A stretch of 64,000 nt of DNA. It comes from Botryosphaeria dothidea (taxonomy: Eukaryota > Ascomycota > Dothideomycetes > Botryosphaeriales > Botryosphaeriaceae). Position 1 is the first letter of the stretch. Each line of letters starts with the position of its first letter. Of this stretch, positions 44,801-54,298 are shown one piece after another. The translations under genes and the position numbers were made by a program. The notes under the pieces were generated by a model. That model did not search any database. It worked only from the letters and a program-made list of their open reading frames with translations, and was not told the DNA's origin. The stretch covers positions 930,001-994,000 of the forward strand of contig WWBZ02000009.1 in NCBI GenBank assembly GCA_011503125.2. The letters run 5' to 3'.

Positions 44801-45380
44801 GCGTACTAAGCATATTGGACTGGAGGACTTCCTCTCTAGGCGCAAGGTGCCAGGACACCCTAGCCCTGCCTGTCCATGCGGCTGGCATAGACAAACCCCA
44901 AAGCACATCCTCCTCTTCTGCCCCCACTTCCAACAGGGCAGGGCACAGATGCTCCAAAGGGCAGGGACTACGGACTACTATTCCCTCCTCTCAACGAAGA
45001 AGGGAATCAAAGCAGCAACAGACTGGTTCTTACGCCTAGGGCTGCTCAAGCAATTCAGCCTGGCAAGGGAACTAATCCAGGAGGACAACCAGGAAGAGGA
45101 ACCAGGAGGACCACCAGGACCACCAGGATCCGGATAACTACGAGGACAAGGACTAAAGGGATAGGTCTAGTAGGTGAATGTAGGGCTGCTATAGCAGCCG
45201 CTACTAGTAAGAAGGAAAAACAAGAACTAGTATAGGATAGCATGCCCAGAGAGAGAGGAGGGGTTTTTGCCAGGCGAAAAGGTTTTCCCCCTCGTGTAAA
45301 ATAACTATAGATAGCCAGCCCCGCATGGACCCGTAAGGGAGCTATATCGGGAAGAAATGAATTTATCTATCTATCTATCT
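41809..45380 (+). mobile_element. 5'-truncated non-LTR retrotransposon (LINE), lightly mutated
   Basis: It is inserted with the target duplication TATAGTTTCTAAG (41796-41808 and 45380-45392, merging with the tail) and truncated at the first codons of ORF2. It ends in GAATTTATC(TATC)n rather than poly-A, the style of fungal Tad/I-type LINEs. The surrounding sequence is contiguous across the insertion and strongly RIPped, while this copy is nearly clean, so it came later. Confidence 0.88.
41811..45137 (+). pseudogene. LINE ORF2: AP endonuclease plus reverse transcriptase, five TAG stops
   Basis: One continuous frame interrupted only by TAG at 41928, 42750, 43536, 43935 and 44184. The endonuclease shows VQYNVHKSK, IQEP, LLGDFNLHHPTWGG and SSDHLPI. 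The RT shows KLPPDKAPGPDKI, FRPIALLNTLGKLLKR, DISGAYDHVSHRRL, GIPQGSSLSPILYL and the active site FVDDTNIL. Past the RT comes the usual fungal C-terminal region, with a Cys/His cluster (CPCGWHRQTPKHILLFCPHF). Each stop is one transition away from Gln (four times) or Trp (once), the RIP direction. The protein cannot be made as is. Confidence 0.9.
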
Positions 45381-45392
45381 ATAGTTTCTAAG

Positions 45393-46762
45393 TAAGTTTA
45401 GAGTAATCTTTTTAGCGGATAAGATACTAGTAAGTTTCTCTACGAATTCGAATATTAAGAAGTTCTTTAATTAGCTATTCTTCTTTACTATTAATAATAA
45501 TAAATAATAGTAGGGCTTAACGTTAGCCTAGTAGGAAATTCTCTACTACTAGTTTAAGAAGAGAGACGTTAAAGATAGAGTATAATCGAACGGAGGTAGA
45601 AAGATTAAGTTTATATATATAGGAGAAGATTTTACGTTTAATAAGAAAAGATTCTAAGCGCTTAAAGTCTAGCTTATTTAAAGATCGAGTAGTAGAAATA
45701 AACTTTCGAAGTAGCTAAACCCGTTAACTAGGCCTTAGAATTAGTAGTAGAATTCTATACTTATTAGCCTATTCTAAGAAGATATCTTAGATAAGTCGAA
45801 GTTTAGATTATAGAAAACTATTAAGTTTTTCTATACGTTCTTAGAAGTTCTAGAGCTCTAACGGTAGTAGTAGAGTAGAATCCGAACGCTAAAGAATCTA
45901 AAAATAAGGATAATAACCGTAGTTAGTAAAGAACGGAGTAACTTAGATAGTAGTAGAAGGAGCGTTATTATAGATAAATTCTACTAGAGTAAGATAGTTT
46001 ACTTAGTCGTTCTATTAATAAGAGGTATAGATACGAAGAGAAAAAATATAACTACGCTAAAAAATCGACTCTAAGCTACGGCGCCGGAAGAGAGCCCTAG
46101 AAACTTTTCTAGGCCTAGCGAGACTCGAAATACTACTTAGAGTAGCTATAGCTACGTTATAGTTAAAGTAGAAGCCGTAGGAAGAAGCGAATAGCCCCCT
46201 CTAGTAACTATCTCTACCTAACTATAGCGTATTTCTAATAAACTATAGAATACTTAGTATAGCGTAGAATACGTTAAAAAAGTCTTAAAAATAGTAGATA
46301 CCCTTCTCTAAGCTCTATAAGTATCCGCTAGTCTTTCTTTAGTCCTCTCTAGTTAGATAAAAAATTTTCTCGATATTACTAAGATAATTTTCTAGAATTA
46401 TATTACTATTTACTAGAAGGCGACTACTAAGAAGCTAGGCCTTAAGAATATCTTTAAGAAGGTCTAGTAAGTCTAGAAGGTAGTTAGCTAACTTTAGACT
46501 ACTTCTACGCCCGTAGTATCTAGCTAAACTAATATTATAGCCCGAGTAGCCTTAAAGCCTTCTACCCCCCTAACTACTACTAAGCTTATTCTATACTTCT
46601 CGAATAAGACTAATAGATAGAAGGTTACTAATCTTACTAATAAGGCTATTATTAAGAAGATCTAAGTAGGAAAAAGCCTAGCTTATAAAAGAGTACTAGC
46701 GGCTAAGAAGCTTCTTAGTAGAGACGTTAAACTCTTTATATCTAATACTTAGACTAGAGTAG
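45393..46762 (+). mobile_element. heavily RIPped LINE, 5' part including ORF1
   Basis: From about 46150 the plus strand reads as LINE ORF1 with many stops, for example LAYKRVLAAKKLLSRDVKLFISN just before 46757. The reading resumes at 54782 beyond the chromovirus. The first 750 bases are AT-rich and not identified; they may be the 5' untranslated region or older flanking repeat. Confidence 0.65.
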
Positions 46763-47240
46763 TGTAACGAGCGGGCCTCTACCTCTAAGGATCCAAACAC
46801 CAAAGAGGGTGGAAACCTGTCGAGGGTTTTCCTTGAGTGGGTACAAGAAGAGGTACGTGAGGAACGAGTAGACGACTGAAGACTGAGCACTGCGTGCGAA
46901 GGCCTTGTTACTAACAATTGGTGCTGAATTGTTATTGAAGTTGACCACGAAGGTCAAAGCTATCTAGAGAGCGTGGTTTATATACGTAGGAGAGTTCTAT
47001 ACAATCTATGTGCTCAATAGGCGGGTTGCGCTCAATGGCGCGTAGTCTTCTGAGCGAGCTGTTGTGATTGAGCAGGATGGCTCAGTAGGTGGGGCCCGCT
47101 CAGGCAGCCTTGGCAATCTGAGCGGGTGGGTCTAGTTGAGCGCGAGGTCACGTGACCTCGGATCTTTATGACCCCGACTTCTGTTGTTCCGGCGGGGCTG
47201 ATCCCTAACTTCCTCAACCTGTGGAGGCTGCGCCGTAACA
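46763..47240 (-). repeat. 3' LTR of the intact chromovirus
   Basis: 478 bp; on the plus strand it starts TGTAACGAGCGG and ends GCGCCGTAACA. It contains several GAGCG/GCTCA motifs and the palindrome AGGTCACGTGACCT (47147-47160). Confidence 0.95.
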
Positions 47241-47258
47241 CTATCCCCCCCCTTAAGG
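47241..47258 (-). other. polypurine tract of the chromovirus
   Basis: On the minus strand CCTTAAGGGGGGGGATAG lies directly before the 3' LTR, the position of the plus-strand primer. Confidence 0.75.
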
Positions 47259-47338
47259 ATCTTCGGCCCGAAGATTCTTCCGTATTGCCTATTTCCTTGT
47301 GGGTTCTTCCTGGCTTACTTTCTCTCCGTAAGTCCATC

Positions 47339-48213
47339 ATGTCTAAACGTAAGCGGGATACTACGGAGGAACGACGTCGTTTGGCGGCCCTCGTGGAGTC
47401 TATTTCCTTTCCCGCGATTCGTCCCTGCTTTGATTGTGAACTAAACGGTAGGCCGTGTAAGGTTGCTCCGGAACACGATCGTTGTGGTGCTTGTATTGCG
47501 AAGGGTACTACGATGTGTGATGCGAAGAAGATGTCGCTTTCTGGAGGTAGGTGGTCTTTTCTTCTGTCCGGGATGCTTGCTCACGTTTTCTAGCCTTAAG
47601 TCTTCGCCGCGAGCAGGAGAAGTTAAAGGCCAAGGAGGCCGAGGCTCAAGAGAAGTTTCTGGCTTCTCTGGCTGATCTTGATAGGCTCCGTGCTGTTCAG
47701 GAGGAAGAGCGAGTGCGCTTACGGCGGGAGCAAGAGGAGATGCATCGTCGTCATGAGGAGGTCCTGCGATGCCAGGAGAAAGAGCTAGGGACTGTTGCTG
47801 CTCGTTTGAAACGGTTGCGGGCCAACCAGCGTTTGTTGGAGGAGCGTGGTTACAAGGCTCTTCTTGCTGAGTCTGGTAGTTTGGCCGCGTTGGATGAGCA
47901 TGATCGTCGGGAAGCGGAGGAGTTGCTGGCTGCGCTGGCCGAGGATGAGGGGTACGCTCCTGACCCTGAGAATTCTGAGGGTCCGTCCGCGTCAAAACGG
48001 CCACGTCACGAGACGGTGGGTCTTGCTGCGCCGCATGTGGCTGAGTCTGCCGAGTCTGCCGGCGAGCCTGTGGCTGGTGCGAAATCTCCGTGCTCTCCTG
48101 AGCCTGTGAATTCTGCCCGTTTATCCCCCTATCTTGAGGGTCTCTCGCCGTTCTCGTTCGGGGACGACCTCGTTTCCGTGGGAGGTCGGGATTTTGACGG
48201 TGGAATTCTGTGA
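47339..48213 (+). CDS. antisense ORF of the chromovirus: Zn2Cys6-like cluster plus coiled coil
   Basis: Two exons, 47339-47546 and 47594-48213, joined by a 47-nt intron (GTAGGT...GCTCAC...TTCTAG), giving 275 residues. Residues about 30-60 hold six cysteines in the order CX2CX6CX8CX2CX7C, the spacing of fungal Zn2Cys6 clusters, although the usual basic residues between Cys2 and Cys3 are mostly missing (CELNGRPC). From residue 70 to about 160 there is a strongly charged heptad-like coiled coil (LRREQEKLKAKEAEAQEKF). Then come a possible nuclear signal (SKRPRHE) and an acidic Ser/Pro tail. It starts just after the LTR on the plus strand, so the 3' LTR could drive it. It overlaps the low-complexity C-terminal tail of Pol beyond the chromodomain, and one of the two frames may be a passenger. 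Splicing keeps the frame and removes a stop at 47591. Function unknown. Confidence 0.65.
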
Positions 48214-51200
48214 CGAGATCTGGATGTATGTCGTCCTTGGGTACCCATTGGTTATCCTCATTTCCGTATCCTTCCCATTTGACAAGATATTTGAGCTGAT
48301 GTCCGAATCTTTTGCAGTCTAAGATTTTCTCGACTGGGTATTCGTCTTCTTCGGCATCTGGGTTTTCTGGGATTATCTCTTCTGGAGTTTCTGGGATTGT
48401 GGCGTTTTCTGGTGCTGGCTCGAGCAATGCCACGTGAAAGGTGGAATTCATTCGTGTCGTTGCTGGCAATTTGAGTCGATACGTAACGTTTCCAAGTTTT
48501 TCTGAAATTTCGAATGGACCGGTTTTCTTGAAATCCAATTTGTCGCTTGGTCGCTTCGATTTGATGTTTTTTGTGAGGAGGTATACTTTATCCCCCCTCT
48601 TTAGGTTCGGTGCCGCCTGGTGCCGTCTGTTGTAGTACTTGGACATCATGATTCGTACGTGCTCGAGGTCGAGACTGATGGCTTTGTGTAGTTCTTTTAG
48701 CTGCTCGGCTTTAAGAACACCTTGTTGGGCCAATTTTCGACTTGGGATGGCTTCTCTATACGCGTCTGGTTCGAATCCATAGTTGGCAAAGAACGGGGAT
48801 ACGTTGGTTGACTCTTGTTTGGCGCTGTTGTAGGCGAACTGTGCCATAGGTAGCCATGTGGCCCAATCGTCCTGTGGGTAGTTGACGAAACAGCGGAGAT
48901 ATTGTTCGAGAGTCCGGTTCATCCGTTCTGTCTGACCGTCCGTTTGCGGGTGTGCGGTTGTAGAGAGTTTGTTCTTAGCCCCAAGTTGACGCATGAGCGT
49001 TTGCCAGAATTCAGAACGCATTAGCTTATCTCTGTCCGAAACCAGTTCTTCCGGCATTCCGTGATCCGCGAAGATGTATCGGAGGAACGTATGAGCTAGC
49101 TGCTCTGCATTCGATGCCTCGAGGTAGGGCAAGAAGTAAGCGTACTTCGTGAGTCTGTCGACAAAGACTAGGATCGAGTCGTGCTTAACTCCGGTAAGCG
49201 AGTCTCTAGACTGTGGCAGCTTCGTAATAAAGTCTAGCGTAACCGATTGCCATGGTCGTTCTGGAACTTCTAGGGGTTGTAGTTGTCCGTACGGAGCGTG
49301 TGTCGCGGCTTTGCTTCTAATGCAAAGGTCACATTGCGAGACTATGCGCTGGACTGTCTTCCGTAACCCTGGAAAGTAGAAGTTTCGTGTGATCCTTTCG
49401 GTTGTCCTGTCGATGCCCTGATGTCCATGCGCGGGTGCTTCGTGTATATCCTTGACTAGTACTTCTCGCAGTCTTGCCGGGACATAGATTAATCCTTTGA
49501 AGAGAAGCGTTCCTTCCCTATCTCGAGCAATACGCGGGTCGTCCTCAAGCGCTAAAAGTTCCTGCGCGAAGGAGTCCTGTGCGTATGCTTCTCGGATCTT
49601 CAGATGCCATGGGTTTGACTCGATGCGAAGCATTGGGAAAGACGGTCTGGCAAGGGTGAGCGATCCATCGCTATCCACTGCGAACACTGCAGGGTGCGGC
49701 TCGATTCGTCCTTCCATGTAGTCTACCCTTCTACTGAGCGCGTCAGCGGCGGCGTTATCTACACCTTTTCTATGTGTAATCTTAAAATCGTAGGAGGCCA
49801 TTTCTTCAGACCAGCGAACCTGTCGTCGGTTCAGCTCCTTAGTCGTGGTAAAGCGCGTGAGGTTTTGATGATCGCAGTGCACTACCACCTGGTAGCTGGC
49901 TCCTTCAAGATAGTGTCTCCATTGCTTGAATGCTGAGACGATAGCTAAGAGCTCCTTGTCGTGAGTATCGTAGTTGAGCTCTGCCGGTGTGAACTTCCTA
50001 GAGTAAAACGCGATTGGGTGCCATCGACCTTGATCGTCAGGCTGGCTGAGACATGCTCCGAGGGCGAATCCTGACGCATCAGTTTCTACTTCGATAGGTT
50101 TGTCGGGATCATATATCCCTAGAACCGGTGCTTCGCAAAACATGCGTTTAAGCGATTCGAAGGCTTGCTGCTGATCGTCTCCCCATTTGAAGCCATGCTC
50201 CTTTCGAGTGAGTCGCGTTAAAGGTTCCGTGACCTTTGAGTAGTTCCAAATGAACTTTCGGTAGAAGTTCGCGAATCCAAGGAAAGACTGAACTTCCTTG
50301 ATCGTCTTGGGTACTGGCCATTCTCTAATGGAATCCAGTTTCGAGTCGTCCATACCGACGTGACCTGGGGTGATGACAAAGCCTAAGAATTCTGTCCTTT
50401 GAACGTGCCATTCGCATTTCTCGGGTGCGATAGACAGATTCTTTGCCTGGAGGGCTTCTAGGACCTTTCTGACATGCTTCTTATGATCCTCGAGGGTCTC
50501 TGAAAAGATGAGGATATCGTCGAGGTAAGCTAAGCAGAAGATATCCAAGTATTCGCGCAGCGTATCGTTGACAAGATTTTGGAAAGTTGCTGGCGCGTTG
50601 GTAAGCCCGAATGGCATAACCGTATACTCGTAGAGTCCTAGCCTCGTTCTGAAGGCTGTCTTCCATTCTTCCCCTTCTTTGATCCTAACCAGGTGATATC
50701 CTTCCCGGAGGTCCAGCTTCGTAAAGTACTTTGCTTTCCCTAACTTGTCCTGGAGCTCGTCGATGCGTGGGAGCGGATAGCGGTTCTTGATCGTGATGTC
50801 GTTGAGTTGTCGGTAGTCGACACAGAGGCGTAGTTTGCCATTCTTCTTTGGGACGAAAAGGATCGGATATCCGGCTGATGACGTTGAAGGCCGAATATAT
50901 CCGCGTTCGAGGTTCTTCTCGATGTATTCCCTTAAAGCCTCCATTTCCTTTGCTGATAAGGAGTAGATGGGCTTATAAGCTGGCTTCGTGCCCGGCTTGA
51001 GTGGAATCTCGTGGTCCCATGGTTGATGCTTCGGCAAATCTCCTTTTCCTCTTTCTTGGCAAACGGCTTTTAAGTCCCAGTACTCGCTGGGTACCGTTTC
51101 CATTTCCGGTATTGGAGGTTCTCCGTATGGATTGTTCCATGTCTCCAAACTACCGTGTTGTCCCCTTCTAATCCTCGCGGGATCGTCTCCTCCAATGGGA

Positions 51201-52357
51201 GTAGGACTATCCTCATCCTTAAGCCTTTCCCGTGCGGCCTTGGCTAGTGCTCTCTGTTGCACCGCCTGTGAGGGTTTGATGTACATGAGGCAGACCTGCT
51301 GGCCTTGGCGTCTCATACGCTTGAATGCCTCTCCTGAGATTGTCTGGACGTCGACTTGAGGTTCAGTGGCTGCTAATTGCTTACGCGAAGCCTTACTCTT
51401 AGCCTTATGCCTTTTCCTCGTAGTCCTTCGTGACGTATGCTGTACTTGTTCGTCGGGAATACTAGACTCGGTTGGTCTTACTCCGCTTGAGGTGCTGCAT
51501 TTTACCGAGGAGGCGGCGTCTCGTACGCTACTGTCCTGGTCCTGTTTTACGCTTTCCTTAAGGTTGCCGTTGATGCTGCCGTCGCTGGGCCTTACGCCAT
51601 CATTGCCGTTGATGCTGCCGTCACTGGGCCTCACGCCATCGTGGCTAGAGTCGTATCTTAAGTCGGGGGTATCGTTTCGCTTAGTAGGGCTTATTCCTGC
51701 AATAGGGTTGCATTTTACCGAGGAGGCTTCGCTACTTGCGTCGCAGTCCTGGTGCTGACTTACACCACTATCGGAGTCGCCTACACAGTTGCCACATTCA
51801 GGCCTTACACTGGCTACTTCCCGTGTTGATGTCGATAGGAGCTTTCGAAGGGTATCCAACAACCCATTCTCCTTCTGTAATCCTTGTTTTCGTAGGAGGT
51901 CCTCGAGCTCCTCTCGAAAGATAATGGAGTCTCCTTCTCCGAAGTCGAAGATAGGTTTCTGTGTCCGGATCCAGGGCATACCTAGAATGATATCGTGCCC
52001 AGGAATACGTTGGACGTCGAGGGAAATCCGTTCTTGATGGTTCCCTATCTGGAGGGTTGCTTCCTCCGTTTCTATCTTTACCCAGCCTTCTCCGTAGGCT
52101 GCCTGGGATCCGTCGAATCCACTGAGGGGATACGGTTCCTGTTTCTTGCGGTATGGGATATTCATCTTCTGCACAAGCTCGTTGTGGATGAAATTTCCGC
52201 TTGATCCTGTATCGATCAGGATTCTAGTGGGTACTCCGTTGAGTATTCCTTGTGTCTTGAACTGTTTCCATAGGTTTGGTCCGGTAAGAGTTTCCGTTTC
52301 CGATGTGCGCGATACCATATGAAGGGACCTAGACTGTGGCCCCTGGGTTGGTCCCAT
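47441..52357 (-). CDS. pol: Pol polyprotein of the chromovirus
   Basis: The frame encodes 1638 residues counted from the first Met; translation would enter by -1 frameshifting from gag. Order: aspartic protease (ILIDTGSSGNFI, residues 47-57); a long polar spacer with an in-frame tandem repeat (VRPSDGSINGN twice); reverse transcriptase (LCVDYRQLNDITIKNRY, FTKLDLREGYHLVRIKEG, active site AYLDDILIFSE at about 610); RNase H (VETDASGFALGACLSQ); integrase with the zinc finger H-H-C-C (HGHQG at about 977, CDLC), the catalytic core (LDFITKLPQS, SDRDKLMRS) and the GPY/F-like module; then a chromodomain (EYPVEKILDC...LVKWEGYG...NQWVP, about 1330-1380) that targets integration to chromatin. The Pro/Gln-rich tail of about 250 residues overlaps the antisense ORF and may not be conserved. 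Confidence 0.95.
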   Translation of the reverse strand: MGPTQGPQSRSLHMVSRTSETETLTGPNLWKQFKTQGILNGVPTRILIDTGSSGNFIHNELVQKMNIPYRKKQEPYPLSGFDGSQAAYGEGWVKIETEEATLQIGNHQERISLDVQRIPGHDIILGMPWIRTQKPIFDFGEGDSIIFREELEDLLRKQGLQKENGLLDTLRKLLSTSTREVASVRPECGNCVGDSDSGVSQHQDCDASSEASSVKCNPIAGISPTKRNDTPDLRYDSSHDGVRPSDGSINGNDGVRPSDGSINGNLKESVKQDQDSSVRDAASSVKCSTSSGVRPTESSIPDEQVQHTSRRTTRKRHKAKSKASRKQLAATEPQVDVQTISGEAFKRMRRQGQQVCLMYIKPSQAVQQRALAKAARERLKDEDSPTPIGGDDPARIRRGQHGSLETWNNPYGEPPIPEMETVPSEYWDLKAVCQERGKGDLPKHQPWDHEIPLKPGTKPAYKPIYSLSAKEMEALREYIEKNLERGYIRPSTSSAGYPILFVPKKNGKLRLCVDYRQLNDITIKNRYPLPRIDELQDKLGKAKYFTKLDLREGYHLVRIKEGEEWKTAFRTRLGLYEYTVMPFGLTNAPATFQNLVNDTLREYLDIFCLAYLDDILIFSETLEDHKKHVRKVLEALQAKNLSIAPEKCEWHVQRTEFLGFVITPGHVGMDDSKLDSIREWPVPKTIKEVQSFLGFANFYRKFIWNYSKVTEPLTRLTRKEHGFKWGDDQQQAFESLKRMFCEAPVLGIYDPDKPIEVETDASGFALGACLSQPDDQGRWHPIAFYSRKFTPAELNYDTHDKELLAIVSAFKQWRHYLEGASYQVVVHCDHQNLTRFTTTKELNRRQVRWSEEMASYDFKITHRKGVDNAAADALSRRVDYMEGRIEPHPAVFAVDSDGSLTLARPSFPMLRIESNPWHLKIREAYAQDSFAQELLALEDDPRIARDREGTLLFKGLIYVPARLREVLVKDIHEAPAHGHQGIDRTTERITRNFYFPGLRKTVQRIVSQCDLCIRSKAATHAPYGQLQPLEVPERPWQSVTLDFITKLPQSRDSLTGVKHDSILVFVDRLTKYAYFLPYLEASNAEQLAHTFLRYIFADHGMPEELVSDRDKLMRSEFWQTLMRQLGAKNKLSTTAHPQTDGQTERMNRTLEQYLRCFVNYPQDDWATWLPMAQFAYNSAKQESTNVSPFFANYGFEPDAYREAIPSRKLAQQGVLKAEQLKELHKAISLDLEHVRIMMSKYYNRRHQAAPNLKRGDKVYLLTKNIKSKRPSDKLDFKKTGPFEISEKLGNVTYRLKLPATTRMNSTFHVALLEPAPENATIPETPEEIIPENPDAEEDEYPVEKILDCKRFGHQLKYLVKWEGYGNEDNQWVPKDDIHPDLVTEFHRQNPDLPRKRGRPRTRTARDPQDRGINGQNSQAQESTEISHQPQARRQTRQTQPHAAQQDPPSRDVAVLTRTDPQNSQGQERTPHPRPAQPATPPLPDDHAHPTRPNYQTQQEEPCNHAPPTNAGWPATVSNEQQQSLALSPGIAGPPHDDDASPLAPAVSALALPPEQHGAYQDQPEKPETSLEPRPPWPLTSPARGEDLRLENVSKHPGQKKRPPTSRKRHLLRITHRSTLRNTSTTTIVFRSNLTRPTV

Positions 52358-52380
52358 TGCCGTAGGGCCGTCTAGTTTTT
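52350..52380 (-). promoter_or_regulatory. -1 ribosomal frameshift signal between gag and pol
   Basis: The last gag codons read CCA AAA AAC TAG, that is, the slippery heptamer A AAA AAC directly followed by the gag stop. Slipping back one base continues as CTA GAC GGC and enters the pol frame exactly. A hairpin GGGACC...GGTCCC lies about 19 bases downstream (on the plus strand 52324-52329 pairs with 52350-52355); this spacing is longer than typical. Confidence 0.85.
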
Positions 52381-54201
52381 TGGCATAGGGTAGCCGTAGA
52401 CTTCACTGTGCATATAGTCTTCCCATTCGTTGACTTGGAGATATGCTTGCTTCCAGTTGGTCCATTTGTCGGAGTTCTGCTTCCTTCGCCAGTAGACTTT
52501 GTCCTTTCGAACCTGATATCTAAAGGTTGGTCGATTGAGCTTCTTGTCCGGAATCCACTGGAGTGTACGATGCTGGATCGTTGCCGTGCCGTACTGGCAG
52601 AGAATCCGTGCTAGTTCCCGGAGGGAGTCGTAGTCTGCTTGCTCGCGTGCTGAGGTTCCTTGGTGGTGGCGTTCGACGAGTGTCGTTTCTTTGGTCACCG
52701 GAAGTTCGTACTTCTTCCCGTCTTGTTCAATTCGGGTTTCCCAAAGGGTGTTCTGACGCCATCCCCAAATGACCGTAAGCGCGATGCCTTTCTGATGCGG
52801 AATCCAGATTGTTTGACTAAGATTGCCCCATTCGTCCCGTAGGTGGTTGCCAATGCCGTATCTTTCAGCGAGAACTTCTAACGAGACGAGGGTGTCTAGT
52901 TTGTCCGATGGTATAGGTGCATTATCTGACTGCGTTTCACTAGTACTCTCGTATAGTTCTCCTGTTTCGCTGTTGACAAGTTCGTCGTCTAGAGGGAAAC
53001 TATCGATGATATCGTCGGTTTCGATGACTTCTTCGTTCCTGGTCATCATACCGAAGTTTCGAGGTTCGTGGGGGTACCATCCAGAGATATCCTTGCTGGT
53101 TTGGTGCGTCTGACAGCCGTCATCGTAACAGGCTGTCCAGTGTAGCGTATCGTGGTTGTCTTGGCGAGATGCAACCGACGCTTCACGCTGAGCGCTCGAA
53201 GTCTGCTTGTTGTCCTTCTTGCTGCGAGGGTTCTGCGGACACTTAGGAGAGAAGTGTTTGTCACTGCCGCAGGTGATGCAGAGTCGATCCTTATAGCGCT
53301 GTTTCTGCTCATCCGTCCAGTTCGGGTTAGGTCCCTTGGGCTTCTTGTTGTTGTGACCATTGTTGCCCTTCTTGGAATCCTGTCTGTTGGCCGCGTCGAG
53401 GGCCATAGCGTCTCCGCCTTCGAGGGTTGTTCTTTCACGGCGGGGCTTCGAGGTGTTGGATTGTCGAGAACCCATCTTCCATTCGTACATGCGACCGTCG
53501 ATCTGAGACGCAAGGTCTACCATCTTCTGAAAGGTAGGTGGGTATTCGTGAGTGATCATGTTCTTCTTGACTTCGTCCTTCAGGCCTTTATAGAAGAGGT
53601 CGCGGAAAGTCTCGTCTGACCATTCGAGGTAGGCTGCAAGCTGCTGAAACTTGGTTGCGTAGACAGCTACAGATCCCATCTGTCTAACGGTCATAATATC
53701 GTTAGAGGCTTTGCGGACTTCGTCCCGATCGTTGAAAGTGGCCCTAAGGTTGTCTGCGAATCCCGTGTAGGTGTCGAAGATTTCCTTGGTCTTTGCCCGT
53801 CTCTTCTCGAGAGAGTGTTCGTTGGCTAGGTGGTCGCGAAGGTATGGTTCCATCCATGCTTCTGCCGTTCCTCTGAGGTAGGTTGATGCGAAGAGCACTT
53901 CTTCGGCGTCGTTGTCGAATTGTGCTTGGTTAAACTGGAGGTAGCGTTGCATCTGGAGTAGGAAGGATTGGAGCTTCTTCCTGTCCCCATCGAACTTCTC
54001 GGGTGCCGCTACTTTAACCTTAGTAGCGCTCCGCTTTGTCGTGTGCTCGATCAGTCGAGCGTTCTGAGCTTTCAACTCCTCGATGAGTTGTAAGAGCTCA
54101 GCTCTGGTAGGCTCTGTTTGCAGCGCGGGCGGAGCACGCCCTGGGGCACCCTCAGCGCGGCCCTCCGTTGGGTCGACGTCCATCTGAGATCCTGGTGCCA
54201 T
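52372..54201 (-). CDS. gag: Gag protein of the chromovirus
   Basis: 609 residues. After an acidic N-terminus and a short helix (LLQLIEELKAQNARL) comes the retrotransposon gag core (APEKFDGDRKKLQSFLLQMQ, YLRGTAEAWMEPYL, FYKGLKDEVKKNM). A single zinc knuckle, CITCGSDKHFSPKC (CX2CX4HX4C), binds the element RNA. A longer than usual C-terminal extension of about 270 residues follows the knuckle. Its function is the capsid of the cytoplasmic virus-like particle. The stop codon is part of the frameshift site. Confidence 0.93.
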   Translation of the reverse strand: MAPGSQMDVDPTEGRAEGAPGRAPPALQTEPTRAELLQLIEELKAQNARLIEHTTKRSATKVKVAAPEKFDGDRKKLQSFLLQMQRYLQFNQAQFDNDAEEVLFASTYLRGTAEAWMEPYLRDHLANEHSLEKRRAKTKEIFDTYTGFADNLRATFNDRDEVRKASNDIMTVRQMGSVAVYATKFQQLAAYLEWSDETFRDLFYKGLKDEVKKNMITHEYPPTFQKMVDLASQIDGRMYEWKMGSRQSNTSKPRRERTTLEGGDAMALDAANRQDSKKGNNGHNNKKPKGPNPNWTDEQKQRYKDRLCITCGSDKHFSPKCPQNPRSKKDNKQTSSAQREASVASRQDNHDTLHWTACYDDGCQTHQTSKDISGWYPHEPRNFGMMTRNEEVIETDDIIDSFPLDDELVNSETGELYESTSETQSDNAPIPSDKLDTLVSLEVLAERYGIGNHLRDEWGNLSQTIWIPHQKGIALTVIWGWRQNTLWETRIEQDGKKYELPVTKETTLVERHHQGTSAREQADYDSLRELARILCQYGTATIQHRTLQWIPDKKLNRPTFRYQVRKDKVYWRRKQNSDKWTNWKQAYLQVNEWEDYMHSEVYGYPMPKN

Positions 54202-54298
54202 TGTATGCTTTCCCTAAACGCGTTAGGCGGGGTGATACTTAACCTAATAACTCGTTCTTCCTGAACGGTCCCTCTCCTTGCAAGGATGGTGGTCAAAG

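Noticed and set aside
47168..47338. N-terminal extension of the antisense ORF into the LTR
   Set aside because: The frame is open back into the LTR, but the extension has no conserved features, while the Met at 47339 starts a typical basic N-terminus.
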